Below, one piece after another: positions 17,407 to 26,926 of a stretch of 64,000 bases of DNA. Position 1 is the stretch's first letter; the number at the start of each line of letters is the position of its first letter. This DNA comes from Paracoccaceae bacterium. GTDB lineage: Bacteria; Pseudomonadota; Alphaproteobacteria; Rhodobacterales; Rhodobacteraceae. The DNA is taken from NCBI GenBank assembly GCA_026989355.1, contig JALSJM010000008.1, positions 248,001-312,000 on the forward strand, in the 5' to 3' direction. The notes below the pieces were generated by a model. That model saw only the letters and a list, made by a program, of their open reading frames with translations, was not told where the DNA came from and made no database searches. The position numbers were made by a program, and so were the translations under genes.

Positions 17407-18406
17407 CCGGGCGCTCATTCAACAAGGCCCGAAGCTCGCCCTCAAGGACGGCGATGTCAACCTTGTCGGGCGGTTTGCGCCAGGATAGCGCAGCATCGGC
17501 ACGGCGGCAGGCCTGGGGGGACATCTCTCCGGCGGCTTCGGCCAGCGCGATCATCTCGTCCAGATCGCCATTGCAATGCAGCACCAGATCCATACCCGCC
17601 GCCAACGCCGCCCGGGTGCGCGCGGCAATGCTGCCGGAAAGCGCCTGCATCGAGATATCATCGCTGAGCAGCAGGCCGTCAAAGCCGATATCGTGTCGAA
17701 TCAGCTGCCCCATCAGCGGCGAGGTTGTGGCCGGCGCCTGCGGATCGAGAGCCGAAAACACCACATGAGCGCTCATCGCAAGCGGCAGATCGGCAAGCGC
17801 ACGGAACGGGGCGAAGTCACTTGGCTCAAGCTCCGGGCGGGGAGCATCGACCCGGGGCAGTTCCACATGGCTGTCACGCGTGGCGCGGCCATGGCCGGGC
17901 ACATGTTTCAGCACCGGCAGAACCCCGCCTGCAAGCAGGCCGGCGGCCGCGGCGCGGGCATTGGCAGACACCGTGGCCGGATCGCTGCCCATGCAGCGGT
18001 TGCGCAGCACCGGATGCGTTCGGGGGGTGGCTATGTCGGCGCAGGGCGCGCAGTTGGTATCGATCCCGACGGCGCGCAGCTCATGGGCAATGATGCGATA
18101 GCGCAGGCGGAAACTGTCGGGCGCCCGGCGCCCGGCCCGCGCGGCCTGTTCGAGAGGCGGCATCCAGCTGCGCCAGTGTGGCGGCCCCATGCGCTGCACC
18201 CGGCCACCTTCCTGATCGATCAGCACCGGCGCTGCGCGGCCGACGCTTGCACGCAGAGCATCGGTCAGGCGGCGCAGCTGATCGGGATGTTCGATATTGC
18301 GGGCGAACAGGATGAACCCCCAGGGCTGGCTGTCGGCGAAGAAGGCCGCTTCCTCCGGCAGCAGCACGGCCCCGCGCAGCCCCGCGATGAAAGCTCCCTG
18401 CCCCAT
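17399..18406 (-). CDS. nagZ: Beta-N-acetylhexosaminidase NagZ
   Basis: A GH3 family cytosolic enzyme that removes GlcNAc from muropeptides during peptidoglycan recycling. 335 aa. Motifs are LIDQEGGRVQR, the K-HVPGHGRATRDSH loop that carries the catalytic His/Asp pair, and LLSDDISMQAL with the nucleophilic Asp. Upstream is the SPOR-domain gene (30-bp gap), a consistent peptidoglycan context. Confidence 0.95.
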   Translation of the reverse strand: MGQGAFIAGLRGAVLLPEEAAFFADSQPWGFILFARNIEHPDQLRRLTDALRASVGRAAPVLIDQEGGRVQRMGPPHWRSWMPPLEQAARAGRRAPDSFRLRYRIIAHELRAVGIDTNCAPCADIATPRTHPVLRNRCMGSDPATVSANARAAAAGLLAGGVLPVLKHVPGHGRATRDSHVELPRVDAPRPELEPSDFAPFRALADLPLAMSAHVVFSALDPQAPATTSPLMGQLIRHDIGFDGLLLSDDISMQALSGSIAARTRAALAAGMDLVLHCNGDLDEMIALAEAAGEMSPQACRRADAALSWRKPPDKVDIAVLEGELRALLNERPDD

Positions 18407-18436
18407 GATGCCGCCCGCTGCCCCGCCGCGCCGCGC

Positions 18437-19666
18437 TCAGCGGGTGGTGATCGGAACGCAGACAGCGTTTTCCGCCAGCAGCGCCGAGCAGAACCGGCGC
18501 GCGGCCGCGTGGTTCTTGAAGCCATGCACCCGGAGACGATAGAAACGCCGCCCGCCGGTGTCGGCTTCCTGGATGATCCGCGCCTTGCCCGTGAAATATT
18601 CCGGGAAACGTGCCGTCAGATCCTGCCATTCCCGTTGCGCCACCTCGGCACTGTCGAAGGCACCGAGCTGGGCAAGGCTTGTGCCCGGCGGCAGGCTGGC
18701 GGGATCGATCTCGGCGGCTTCGGCGGGGGGCGGCGCCGGGCGGGCCGCGGCCTGGATCAGCGCTGCCGCCTGCACCACGCGGGCCGGCCGCAGCGGCGGA
18801 CGCGGCGCCCTTGTCACCCCCGGCACCGAGGCGGGGATCGCCTTGATCTGCGCAGGCCCGGCCTGATCGCCTGGCCGATCGGGCAACCCTGCCCCGGACA
18901 GCGCCGCACCATCGCGCGCCACCTGTTCGGCCACGGCCCGGGCCGCGGCGGCCACAGCAACGGCCGTGGGGTCGGAGCCGGCATCGCCCGCGGGGGCATC
19001 CGCAAGGGCAACCGGGTCACCGGCTGCCGGCACCACGCCTCCGGCAAGGCCCGCAGTGTTCGCCGCGGCCCCGCTGGCCGCCACGTCGGTTGTTCTGCCG
19101 GTTGTCGCATCACCCGAAAGGCCGTTGCTTCCCGAAACCCGGTTGCCGTCGGCTGCCAGCGGGGCCGCGCGCGGGCGCGGCGATACGCCCGGCGGATCGC
19201 TTTCGAGAACATCCACCGGACGTGGTGCCAGCACCAGCCGGTCGGGTGCAGGCGCGGCGCTGCCCTCGGCCTGGATACGGTTGACGGCAAGCCCCTCGTA
19301 TTCGGCCAGCTGGCCACCCGGATCGTCGGGCTGGATGCGCAGCGGCCCTTCGAGCGCCCGCACCACCGGAATGCCGCGCACATCGCGCATGGCAAGCTCA
19401 TACCCCCACCAGGCCAGCCCGCCGATCAGCGCCAGAGAGGTAAGCGCGCCCGCCGTCTGCACAAGACGCGCCGCCCGCCCTGGTGCCCTGGTGCCGGATT
19501 CGGGGATCCCCGGTCCGGCCGCCACGGGGCTGGCAGCCCCGGCATGGGGCCCGCCTTCCGCGAAATGCGTCCTGCGCAACCCGGGGTCAGGACGGTGAAA
19601 GGGCTGTCGCCTTGCCGCAGGGGATGCGCCGCGCGCACCGGTTCTGTCGATGTCAATACTCGCCAT
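18437..19666 (-). CDS. SPOR-domain membrane protein
   Basis: 409 aa from ATG 19666 (MASIDIDRTG); an ATG at 19678 is an alternative. A cytosolic N-terminus of ~70 residues precedes one transmembrane helix (TAGALTSLALIGGLAWWGYEL). A long low-complexity Ala/Pro/Gly periplasmic stretch follows, ending in a C-terminal SPOR domain (LAQLGAFDSAEVAQREW, FYRLRVHGFKNHAAARRFCSALL). SPOR domains bind denuded glycan strands at the septum, so a cell-division role is likely. It lies between argS and nagZ, the standard alphaproteobacterial position. Confidence 0.9.
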   Translation of the reverse strand: MASIDIDRTGARGASPAARRQPFHRPDPGLRRTHFAEGGPHAGAASPVAAGPGIPESGTRAPGRAARLVQTAGALTSLALIGGLAWWGYELAMRDVRGIPVVRALEGPLRIQPDDPGGQLAEYEGLAVNRIQAEGSAAPAPDRLVLAPRPVDVLESDPPGVSPRPRAAPLAADGNRVSGSNGLSGDATTGRTTDVAASGAAANTAGLAGGVVPAAGDPVALADAPAGDAGSDPTAVAVAAAARAVAEQVARDGAALSGAGLPDRPGDQAGPAQIKAIPASVPGVTRAPRPPLRPARVVQAAALIQAAARPAPPPAEAAEIDPASLPPGTSLAQLGAFDSAEVAQREWQDLTARFPEYFTGKARIIQEADTGGRRFYRLRVHGFKNHAAARRFCSALLAENAVCVPITTR

Positions 19667-19739
19667 GCTCTGCCTCATCCGCCCCCGCCCGTGCGGTGGC
19701 GCCTTCTTGCCTGTTTGCGAACCCGGCGGGGCGCCTTTT

Positions 19740-21485
19740 CTAGCGCATTTCTTCGGCCGGGGTCACGCCAAGAATAGCAAGCCCCGCGGAAATGACAACG
19801 GCAGCGGCGCGGATCAGCGCGATTTTCGCCTGTGATGTGGCCGTGTCGCCCTCCTGGATGAAGCGCAGTTCAGGCAGTTCGTTGCCCCTGTTCCACAGGC
19901 CGTGCAGTTCGGAGGCCAGGTCATAGAGGTAGAAGGCAATGCGGTGCGGCTCGTGGGTGCGCGCGGCGATTTCCACAAGGCGCGGCCATTCGGCGATCTT
20001 GCGGGCAAGGTCAAGTTCGGCCTCGTGCGCCAGCCGGCCCGTCTCGGCACGGGACAATGTTTCATCATCCACCGCAATCCCCGCCGCGCGCGCCTTGCGC
20101 AACACCGAACACACCCGGGCATGGGCATATTGCACATAGAATACAGGGTTGTCGCGGCTCTGCTCCAGCACCTTGTCGAAGTCGAAGTCGAGCGGTGCGT
20201 CATTCTTGCGCGTCAGCATCACGAAGCGGGTGACATCCGCCCCCGCCTGCTTGACCACATCGCGCAGCGAAACGAAGGTGCCTGCCCGTTTCGACATCTT
20301 GAACGGCGCTCCCCCCTTGAACAGGCGCACCAGCTGAACGATCTTGATGTCAAGCGGCACCCTGCCATCCGACAGGGCTGCCACCGCCGCCTTCATCCGC
20401 TTCACATAACCCGCATGATCGGCGCCCAGCACGTCGATCAGCTGGTCATAGCCGCGCTCGATCTTGTCGTGGTGATAGGCGATATCGGGGGCGAAATAGG
20501 TCCAGCTGCCGTCAGATTTCCTGACCGGCCGATCCACATCATCACCGAATTCGGTGGACCTGAAGAGCGTCTGCTCGCGCGGCTCCCAGTCTTCGGGCCT
20601 GCGCCCCTTGGGGGGGTCGAGCACCCCCTCGTAGATCAGCCCGCGCCGGCGCAGCGCCTTGAGCGCGGCTTCGATCCGGCCGGTGCCGTAAAGCGATTTC
20701 TCGCTGAAGAACACGTTCATCCTGACGCCGAGCAACGCCAGGTCGGCGCGGATCATCTCCATCATCCTTTCGATGGCGAATGCGCGCACCTCGTCAAGCC
20801 ACAGCTCTTCGGGCTGGCCGACATAGGCATCGCCCACCTTTTCCTTCAGCGCCTCGCCCACCGGGACCAGGTAATCACCGGGATAGGTGCCCTCTTCGAA
20901 GGCCACCTGCTGCCCATGCGCTTCGAGATAGCGCAGATAGACCGAACGCGCCAGCACATCCACCTGCGCGCCGCCGTCGTTGATGTAGTATTCGCGCGTC
21001 ACCTCGTGGCCGGAATATTCCAGAAGCGCCGCCAGCGCATCACCGAAGACGGCGCCGCGCGCATGGCCCACATGCAGGGGGCCGGTGGGGTTGGCCGAAA
21101 CGAATTCCACGTTCACCTTCTGCCCTGCGCCCATACGGGAACGGCCGAAATCCCGCCCTGCGGCAAGCACCGCCCGCGCCACCCCCTGCCATACCGGGGG
21201 CGCTAGGCGCAGGTTTATGAAGCCCGGGCCGGCCACATCGGCGGTCATGATGCGGGCATCTTCCGCAAGCCGCGGGGCCAGGGCCCGGGCAATGTCGCGC
21301 GGCTTCTTCCCGGCGGCCCTGGCCAGCACCATCGCCGCATTGGTGGCCATGTCGCCATGTGCCGCATCGCGCGGCGGCTCGACCGAGACATTGGCGAAAT
21401 CAAGCCCCTCGGGCAAGCCCCCCGCGGCCTGCATTTCGGCAAGCTTGTCGAGCACCAGCGTACGGATATCGGAGAACAGGTTCAT
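19740..21485 (-). CDS. argS: Arginyl-tRNA synthetase
   Basis: Class I aminoacyl-tRNA synthetase, 581 aa. ATG 21485 (MNLFSDIR) after GGAAGTGACGCAG is preferred to the GTG nine bases upstream. The HIGH motif appears as [10 protein letters not shown] and the KMSKS motif as FKMSKRAGT. The C-terminal anticodon-binding DALR domain includes [15 protein letters not shown]. Complete. Confidence 0.96.
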   Translation of the reverse strand: MNLFSDIRTLVLDKLAEMQAAGGLPEGLDFANVSVEPPRDAAHGDMATNAAMVLARAAGKKPRDIARALAPRLAEDARIMTADVAGPGFINLRLAPPVWQGVARAVLAAGRDFGRSRMGAGQKVNVEFVSANPTGPLHVGHARGAVFGDALAALLEYSGHEVTREYYINDGGAQVDVLARSVYLRYLEAHGQQVAFEEGTYPGDYLVPVGEALKEKVGDAYVGQPEELWLDEVRAFAIERMMEMIRADLALLGVRMNVFFSEKSLYGTGRIEAALKALRRRGLIYEGVLDPPKGRRPEDWEPREQTLFRSTEFGDDVDRPVRKSDGSWTYFAPDIAYHHDKIERGYDQLIDVLGADHAGYVKRMKAAVAALSDGRVPLDIKIVQLVRLFKGGAPFKMSKRAGTFVSLRDVVKQAGADVTRFVMLTRKNDAPLDFDFDKVLEQSRDNPVFYVQYAHARVCSVLRKARAAGIAVDDETLSRAETGRLAHEAELDLARKIAEWPRLVEIAARTHEPHRIAFYLYDLASELHGLWNRGNELPELRFIQEGDTATSQAKIALIRAAAVVISAGLAILGVTPAEEMR

Positions 21486-21540
21486 CTGCGTCACTTCCCG
21501 GGGTTGCGTGGCGCGGATGTATCCAATGGCCGGGGCAAGG

Positions 21541-22746
21541 TCAACGTCCGGGGAAACTGCCCGCCTTCTTCCGCCCGGCCCGCACTGCCTTCCTTGCCGG
21601 GCTTTCCAGATGGCGCTCGTGTTCCTGCAGGGCGAAACGGTCGGTCATGCCGGCAATGTAGTCGGCCACCAGGCGGGCGCGCGCGGTTTCCGGGCTGTCG
21701 GCGCCGATCTGCGCACGCCAGCCCCTGGGCAGAAGATCCGGGCACTGCATGTAGATCGGGAACAGGTCACGCACCACCTGCGTGACCCGTTTGCGCATCT
21801 CGACCACGCTGGGGGCACGATACATGCGGGCGAACAGAAAGGCGCGGATCGCCTTCAGATCCTGCCACAGGGCTGCGGAAAACCGGATTACCGCCCCCCC
21901 GGCCGCGCGCAGTTCCTCCACGTTGCGCGGTGCCAGTGCGGCGATGCGCCGGCGGCTTTCGGCGATCACGTCTTCCACCATCACCCCGAAGACCCGGCGC
22001 AGCGCCTCATGGCGCCGGCGCACCGGATCAAGCCCCGGATGAAGGCGGTCCACCGCATCATAGCATTCTTCCACGATCGGCAGCGCGGCGACCTCCTCGT
22101 CCGTGAACAGCCCGGCGCGCAGGCCGTCATGCAGATCGTGATTGTTGTAGGCAATGTCATCGGCCAGCGCTGCCACCTGGGCCTCGGCACTGGCATGGGT
22201 GGCCAGTTCCAGATCGTGGCGGGCGTTGTATTCGGCCAGCGCCCAGGGGATCTCACCCGTTACCGGGCCGTTGTGCTTGGCCAGCCCCTCCAGCGTCTCC
22301 CAGGTCAGGTTCAACCCGTCCCAACCGGCATAATGCTGCTCGAGGCGGGTGACGATGCGGATCGCCTGCGCGTTGTGATCAAAGCCGCCATAGGGCGCCA
22401 TCTGTTCGGAAAGCGCATCCTCTCCGGTATGACCGAAGGGCGTATGCCCCAGATCATGGGCCAGAGCCACCGCCTCGGCCAGTTCCTGGCTGAGCCCCAG
22501 AACCCCGGCGATGGTGCGTGCCACTTGCGCCACCTCGATGGAATGGGTCAGGCGGGTGCGGAAATGATCCCCCTCATGCACCACGAATACCTGTGTCTTG
22601 TATTGCAGGCGGCGGAAGGCCGAGGAATGGATGATGCGGTCACGGTCGCGCTGGAAAGGAGAGCGGAAGGCGCTTTCGCCTTCCGGGTGCAGCCGGCCAC
22701 GGCTGTGCGCCGGATCGGCCGCATGGGGGGCAAGGGCGGATGTCAT
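21541..22746 (-). CDS. dgt: Deoxyguanosinetriphosphate triphosphohydrolase-like protein
   Basis: A 401-aa HD-domain enzyme that hydrolyses dNTPs to deoxynucleosides and triphosphate. [28 protein letters not shown] is the N-terminal signature, and [17 protein letters not shown] carries the HD metal-binding pair. The length fits the shorter type-2 Dgt subgroup. It is upstream of argS (55-bp gap) and divergent from erpA, a typical Rhodobacterales order. Confidence 0.94.
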   Translation of the reverse strand: MTSALAPHAADPAHSRGRLHPEGESAFRSPFQRDRDRIIHSSAFRRLQYKTQVFVVHEGDHFRTRLTHSIEVAQVARTIAGVLGLSQELAEAVALAHDLGHTPFGHTGEDALSEQMAPYGGFDHNAQAIRIVTRLEQHYAGWDGLNLTWETLEGLAKHNGPVTGEIPWALAEYNARHDLELATHASAEAQVAALADDIAYNNHDLHDGLRAGLFTDEEVAALPIVEECYDAVDRLHPGLDPVRRRHEALRRVFGVMVEDVIAESRRRIAALAPRNVEELRAAGGAVIRFSAALWQDLKAIRAFLFARMYRAPSVVEMRKRVTQVVRDLFPIYMQCPDLLPRGWRAQIGADSPETARARLVADYIAGMTDRFALQEHERHLESPARKAVRAGRKKAGSFPGR

Positions 22747-22819
22747 CGCTTCGCCTGTTGTCGCATCTGTCCACGCCCCTTATATGAAAGGCAGATGCGC
22801 TTGAAAACGGGACGAAACC

Positions 22820-23143
22820 ATGAACCTGCCTCCGAAAGCCACCGAACGCGCCTTTGCCCGCCTTGCCGAAGTGGGCGCAGGAGCCGAAGGAAAGGCACTG
22901 CGCATCGCCGTGAAGGGCGGCGGCTGCTCGGGATTCGAATACGTGATCGAGCTCGGCACCCCCGCACCCGACGACCTGGTGCTCGAAGGCGGAGGCGAGA
23001 AGATCGTGATCGATCCGGTGTCGCTTCCCTTTCTGCAGGGTGCCACCATCGATTTCACCGAAGAACTGATCGGTGCGCGCTTCACCATCGACAACCCCAA
23101 CGCCACCGCAAGCTGCGGCTGCGGCACCTCGTTCTCGATCTGA
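22820..23143 (+). CDS. erpA: A-type iron-sulfur carrier (ErpA/IscA family)
   Basis: A 107-aa scaffold/carrier that inserts Fe-S clusters into target proteins. The three ligand cysteines are present: one in GGGCSGFEY and two in the C-terminal ASCGCGTSFSI. The length is standard. A good ribosome-binding site precedes the ATG. Divergent from dgt. Which A-type subfamily (ErpA or IscA) is not certain. Confidence 0.92.
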   Translation: MNLPPKATERAFARLAEVGAGAEGKALRIAVKGGGCSGFEYVIELGTPAPDDLVLEGGGEKIVIDPVSLPFLQGATIDFTEELIGARFTIDNPNATASCGCGTSFSI

Positions 23144-23199
23144 GGACTGCCAGCCGCCCGAACCCCGCCGAACCGCCATCCAGCAGACCCCGCGCCCAT

Positions 23200-23232
23200 C
23201 ACCGGTCTGCAGATATCCCCGCCGGCCGCACC
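23200..23232 (+). repeat. Dispersed intergenic element, copy B
   Basis: CACCGGTCTGCAGATATC followed by CCCGCCGG, 57 bp after the erpA stop. It matches copies A (3194) and C (39234) over about 25 positions. Confidence 0.5.
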
Positions 23233-23249
23233 CCGTCTGCCCTCACCGG

Positions 23250-24263
23250 TCAGATCCCGTAATACACGCGATACCAGTCCACAAAGGCCCGCACCCCCGC
23301 ACGCACATCCGTTTTCGGGGCAAAGCCCGTAAGCCGGCGCAACAGCGCGGTGTCGGCCCAGGTGGCGGGCACGTCGCCCGGCTGCATCGGCAGCATGTTC
23401 TTCTGCGCCCTGACCCCCGTGGCCTCTTCGATCGCGGCGATGAAATCCATCAGTTCCACCGGCGCCCCGTTGCCGATGTTGACAACCCGAAACGGCGCCA
23501 CCGGCGAAAGGCTGTCGTCTGCGGCAATTTCATCGGATGTGGCGGGGCGGCGGGGTGCGGCCGCGGCCAGAAGGGTGACAGCCTCTGTCAGATCATCCAC
23601 ATAGGTGAAGTCGCGCTTCATCCGGCCGTGGTTGTATACATCGATCGGCTTCCCCTCCAGAATCGCACGGGTAAACCTGAACAGCGCCATGTCGGGCCGT
23701 CCCCAGGGGCCGTAAACCGTGAAGAAGCGGAACATGGTGATCGGCAGATCATAGAGATGGGCATAGGAATGGGCCATCGCTTCACTGGCCTTCTTGGTGG
23801 CAGCATAGAACGACATCTGCCAGTCGGCCCGGTCGCCCTCGCAATAGGGCATCTTCGTGTTGGCGCCATAGACCGACGAGGTGGACGCCATCAGCATGTG
23901 CGCCGGCGGATGGGCGCGGGCGGCTTCGAGCAGTTCGAAACTGCCGGCCAGATTGGCATCAAGATAGCTTCGTGGCGCCTCGATGCTGTAGCGCACCCCG
24001 GCCTGAGCGGCCAGATGCACCACCAGTTCGGGTCTTTCGCGTGCAAACAGCTCCTTCAGCCGCCCCGGCGTCTCGATGGCGCCGATCTCGGCCGAGAATG
24101 CCGGGCTTTCGGCAAGCATCGCATGGCGGCGCTTCTTGAGCGTCACGTCGTAATAGGGGCTGAGGTTGTCGATCCCCATCACCTGCCAACCTGCGTCCAG
24201 AAGCCGCCGTGCCAGATGATAGCCGATGAAGCCCGCCGAACCGGTGATCAGTGCCTTTTTCAT
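23250..24263 (-). CDS. UDP-glucuronate 4-epimerase (LpsL-like NAD-dependent epimerase)
   Basis: Interconverts UDP-glucuronate and UDP-galacturonate. 337 aa from ATG 24263, which follows AGGGAGGGCAC. GSAGFIGYHLARRLL is the NAD-binding glycine motif, with D-NLSPYYD-LKK-R following. HLAAQAGVRYSIE, SSVYG and the YAATKKASE catalytic Tyr/Lys are intact, and MALFRFTRAI plus RDFTYVDDL are characteristic of the GAE/LpsL group. Divergent from the GT2-GT39 operon, which suggests it supplies the sugar nucleotide for it (inference). Confidence 0.88.
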   Translation of the reverse strand: MKKALITGSAGFIGYHLARRLLDAGWQVMGIDNLSPYYDVTLKKRRHAMLAESPAFSAEIGAIETPGRLKELFARERPELVVHLAAQAGVRYSIEAPRSYLDANLAGSFELLEAARAHPPAHMLMASTSSVYGANTKMPYCEGDRADWQMSFYAATKKASEAMAHSYAHLYDLPITMFRFFTVYGPWGRPDMALFRFTRAILEGKPIDVYNHGRMKRDFTYVDDLTEAVTLLAAAAPRRPATSDEIAADDSLSPVAPFRVVNIGNGAPVELMDFIAAIEEATGVRAQKNMLPMQPGDVPATWADTALLRRLTGFAPKTDVRAGVRAFVDWYRVYYGI

Positions 24264-24424
24264 GTGCCCTCCCTTGCAGAACCGGTTGTTGCGCCCGCCG
24301 GCCCGTTTGTCCAGAGGCGGTTTGTGCCAATATCCGCGAAGAACGCGCAGTTCACTTTCCATCCCCCTTCCGGAGTGCTAGGGAACGCGGACAGGCGACG
24401 GAAATCAACAGATCAGGGTGGCCG

Positions 24425-25168
24425 ATGGCCAGGCAGACCGCGCATAGCCCCGAAATTTCGGTGGTGATCCCGATGAAGAACGAGGAGGGCAACGTATGCC
24501 TGCTGCTTGACGGGCTGGCCGAAGCCTGTGCCGGGTTTTCCCACGAAATCATCGTGGTGGACGACGGCTCCACCGACGCCACCGCCGAAACCGTCCGCGC
24601 ACGGCGCGCCCAAAACCCCGCCGTGCGTCTGATCCGCCACCCGCGTTCGGGCGGACAGTCGGCGGCAGTGCATTCGGGCGTTCTGGCCGCGCGTGCGCCC
24701 GTGATCTGCACGCTTGATGGCGATGGTCAGAATCCTCCCGCCGAAGTGCCCCGCCTGGTGGCCCCCCTCCTGTCTGCCGATGCCCCCGCGCGCCTCGGTC
24801 TGGTGGCCGGACAGCGGGTGAAACGGCATGATACGCTTTCCAAGCGCCTTGCCTCGCGGTTCGCCAACCGCCTGCGCGCCGCCATCCTGAAGGACAACAC
24901 CCGTGACACCGGCTGCGGGCTCAAGGCCTTCCGCCGCGCGGCCTTCCTGGAGCTGCCCTATTTCAACAACATGCACCGCTACCTGCCCGCCCTTTTCTCT
25001 GCCTATGGCTGGGAGGTGGCGCATGTTGACGTAAGCCACGCCGAACGCCACGCCGGGCGCTCGAACTACACCAATTTCGGCCGCGCGCTGGCCGGCATCC
25101 ACGATCTGATCGGCGTGGCCTGGCTGATCAAGCGCGCCAAGAAGGTGCGCCCCGAGGAAGACGGTTGA
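24425..25168 (+). CDS. Family 2 glycosyltransferase, polyprenyl-phosphate sugar synthase type
   Basis: 247 aa from ATG 24425. GT-A fold of the dolichol-phosphate-mannose-synthase/ArnC/RgtE type: VVIPMKNEEGNV, VVDDGSTDAT, the TLDGDGQNPP metal-binding DxD-like motif, DTGCGLKAFRR, then RYLPALF and HAERHAGRSNYTNFGRA. It has no C-terminal transmembrane pair, so it is probably peripheral. It likely loads a sugar onto undecaprenyl phosphate at the cytosolic face. The next gene starts 2 bp after its stop. Confidence 0.87.
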   Translation: MARQTAHSPEISVVIPMKNEEGNVCLLLDGLAEACAGFSHEIIVVDDGSTDATAETVRARRAQNPAVRLIRHPRSGGQSAAVHSGVLAARAPVICTLDGDGQNPPAEVPRLVAPLLSADAPARLGLVAGQRVKRHDTLSKRLASRFANRLRAAILKDNTRDTGCGLKAFRRAAFLELPYFNNMHRYLPALFSAYGWEVAHVDVSHAERHAGRSNYTNFGRALAGIHDLIGVAWLIKRAKKVRPEEDG

Positions 25169-25170
25169 CG

Positions 25171-25476
25171 ATGATCCAGCAGCTTCTCGAATATTTCCGC
25201 ATCGAATCCACCATCGATCTGATCTGGCTTATGGTGGGGCTGTTTGCGCAGCTCATGTTCTCGATGCGCTTCATCATCCAGTGGATCAGCTCCGAGCGGC
25301 AGCGCAAATCGGTGGTGCCCACCGCCTTCTGGTGGTTTTCGCTGTTCGGCGGGCTGCTGCTGCTGGCCTATGGCATTCAGCGCGGCGAACCGGTGATCAT
25401 TCTCGGGCAATCGATCGGCATCTTCATCTATCTGCGCAACCTGTGGTTCATCTACTGTGTCACTCCGCACAAATGA
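25171..25476 (+). CDS. Small LAB_N-domain membrane protein (PQ-loop-like)
   Basis: 101 aa with about three hydrophobic helices: LIWLMVGLFAQLMFSMRF, FWWFSLFGGLLLLAYG and IGIFIYLRNLWFIY. The segment QW-SE-QRKSVVPTAFW is the signature of the so-called lipid-A-disaccharide-synthase N-terminal domain (LAB_N), which belongs to the MtN3/PQ-loop fold group. It is not itself LpxB. An upstream TTG at 25165 is possible, but ATG 25171 fits better. Placed between GT2 and GT39, it could assist in making or flipping the polyprenyl-linked sugar (inference). It overlaps GT39 by 20 bp. Confidence 0.83.
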   Translation: MIQQLLEYFRIESTIDLIWLMVGLFAQLMFSMRFIIQWISSERQRKSVVPTAFWWFSLFGGLLLLAYGIQRGEPVIILGQSIGIFIYLRNLWFIYCVTPHK

Positions 25477-26926
25477 ACGCACCGCCCTGAGGCGCGGCAT
25501 CCTTTTCGTGCTGGGGCTGACACTCTGGCGCGTCATCCTGCTGATCTTCGACCGCACCGAGCTTTTCGTGGACGAGGCGCAATACTGGTTCTGGGGGCAG
25601 AACCTCGATTTCGGATATTATTCCAAACCCCCCCTGATTGCCTGGATCATCCGCGCGGTGACCGATCTCGCCGGCTCCGACAGCCCCTTCTGGGTGCGCC
25701 TGCCTGCGCCGCTCTTTCACATGGGCACTGCGCTTGTGCTGATGGCGGTGGCGCGGCGGCTTTACGGCCTGCGCGCCGCGGCGTGGGCGGGGCCGGTCTA
25801 TGTGACGCTGCCGATGGTCAGCGTGGGCGCGGCGCTGTTTTCCACCGATACGCCGATGCTGTTCTTCCATGCCCTGGCGATCCTGCTGTGGCTGAAGCTG
25901 CAACAGCGAACCACCGTGCCGCTGGCTGCGGCTCTCGGGTTTGCCGTAGGGCTGGGGCTGATGGCGAAATACGCAATGATCTATTTCGTGCTGGGGGCCG
26001 GGCTTGCGGGCCTCTTCATCCCAGCAGCGCGCATTCCGCGCCCCGCAGCCCTGATCGCCGCCGCAGTGGCACTTGCGGTGATCGCCCCCAACATCTGGTG
26101 GAACATCCGGACAGGGGGCATCACGATCGAACATATGCTTTACAATGCCGAATGGCACGCCGCCGGCGCGGCACCGGGCCTGGCCGGTGCGCTGCGCTTC
26201 CTGGCCGAGCAGTTCGTCGTGTTCGGCCCGATCATGTTTGCCGCCTATCTGCTGCTGATCCTGCGGACGCCTTTCGGCCTGCGCCTGCCCCATGCCGGCC
26301 TTCTGCTGTGGCTCTCGGCACCGGTTACCATGCTGATGGCGGCACAGGGGACGCTGGGCAGTGCCAATGCCAACTGGGGGGTGGCCGCCTACACGGGGGC
26401 GAGCGTGCTTGTCACGGCCTGGCTGCTGGCGCGGGCACGGGCGCTGCTGTGGCTCGGCCAGGGACTGCACCTCCTGCTGGCGCTGGCGCTGCCGATACTG
26501 ACCGCACTGGCCCCTGATCTGCGCCGGGATGACGGGCGCCAGTGGCTGCACCGTTATCTGGGGCGCGCCGAGACAAGCCAGACCCTGGCCCGGACCGCCC
26601 GCGAGAACGGGCTCGACATCATCGTGTCGGCAAGCCGCGATCTGGCGGCCGATCTGCATTATACCCTGCGTGAGCGCAGGGAACTGAAGCTTTACGCCCT
26701 GCCACGCCCCGGCTTTCCTGCCAGCTACTACGAACAGCGCTTCCCGGTGCCACCCGACACGGACAGACCGGTTCTTCTGGCTTCCCTGAACCGCCCCCCG
26801 GCCTGCGCCACGCGCGTGCTGGCACGATGGACCCCGCAAGACGGCGCCCTCGCCGGCCGCGTGATCCTTGCCTCTCTTGTCGCCCCCGACTGTCTGAAGA
26901 TGCTTTTGCGCGAGGGCCTGCAATGA
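25457..26926 (+). CDS. Family 39 membrane glycosyltransferase (ArnT/Rgt-like)
   Basis: 489 aa from a GTG at 25457 inside the previous gene. Multi-spanning GT-C enzyme: helix, then the first periplasmic loop with the catalytic acidic motif TELFVDEAQYWFWG, then SKPPLIAWIIR, followed by ~10 further hydrophobic segments and a soluble C-terminal domain of about 130 residues. GT-C enzymes of this type use undecaprenyl-phosphate-linked sugars to modify lipid A, core or protein in the periplasm. Acceptor and sugar are unknown. It overlaps the PAP2 gene by 4 bp. Confidence 0.87.
   Translation: MSLRTNERTALRRGILFVLGLTLWRVILLIFDRTELFVDEAQYWFWGQNLDFGYYSKPPLIAWIIRAVTDLAGSDSPFWVRLPAPLFHMGTALVLMAVARRLYGLRAAAWAGPVYVTLPMVSVGAALFSTDTPMLFFHALAILLWLKLQQRTTVPLAAALGFAVGLGLMAKYAMIYFVLGAGLAGLFIPAARIPRPAALIAAAVALAVIAPNIWWNIRTGGITIEHMLYNAEWHAAGAAPGLAGALRFLAEQFVVFGPIMFAAYLLLILRTPFGLRLPHAGLLLWLSAPVTMLMAAQGTLGSANANWGVAAYTGASVLVTAWLLARARALLWLGQGLHLLLALALPILTALAPDLRRDDGRQWLHRYLGRAETSQTLARTARENGLDIIVSASRDLAADLHYTLRERRELKLYALPRPGFPASYYEQRFPVPPDTDRPVLLASLNRPPACATRVLARWTPQDGALAGRVILASLVAPDCLKMLLREGLQ

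Noticed and set aside
17576-19777. A 733-codon plus-strand frame
   Set aside because: Antisense to nagZ and the SPOR-domain gene; Arg/Gly/Pro-rich translation without domains.
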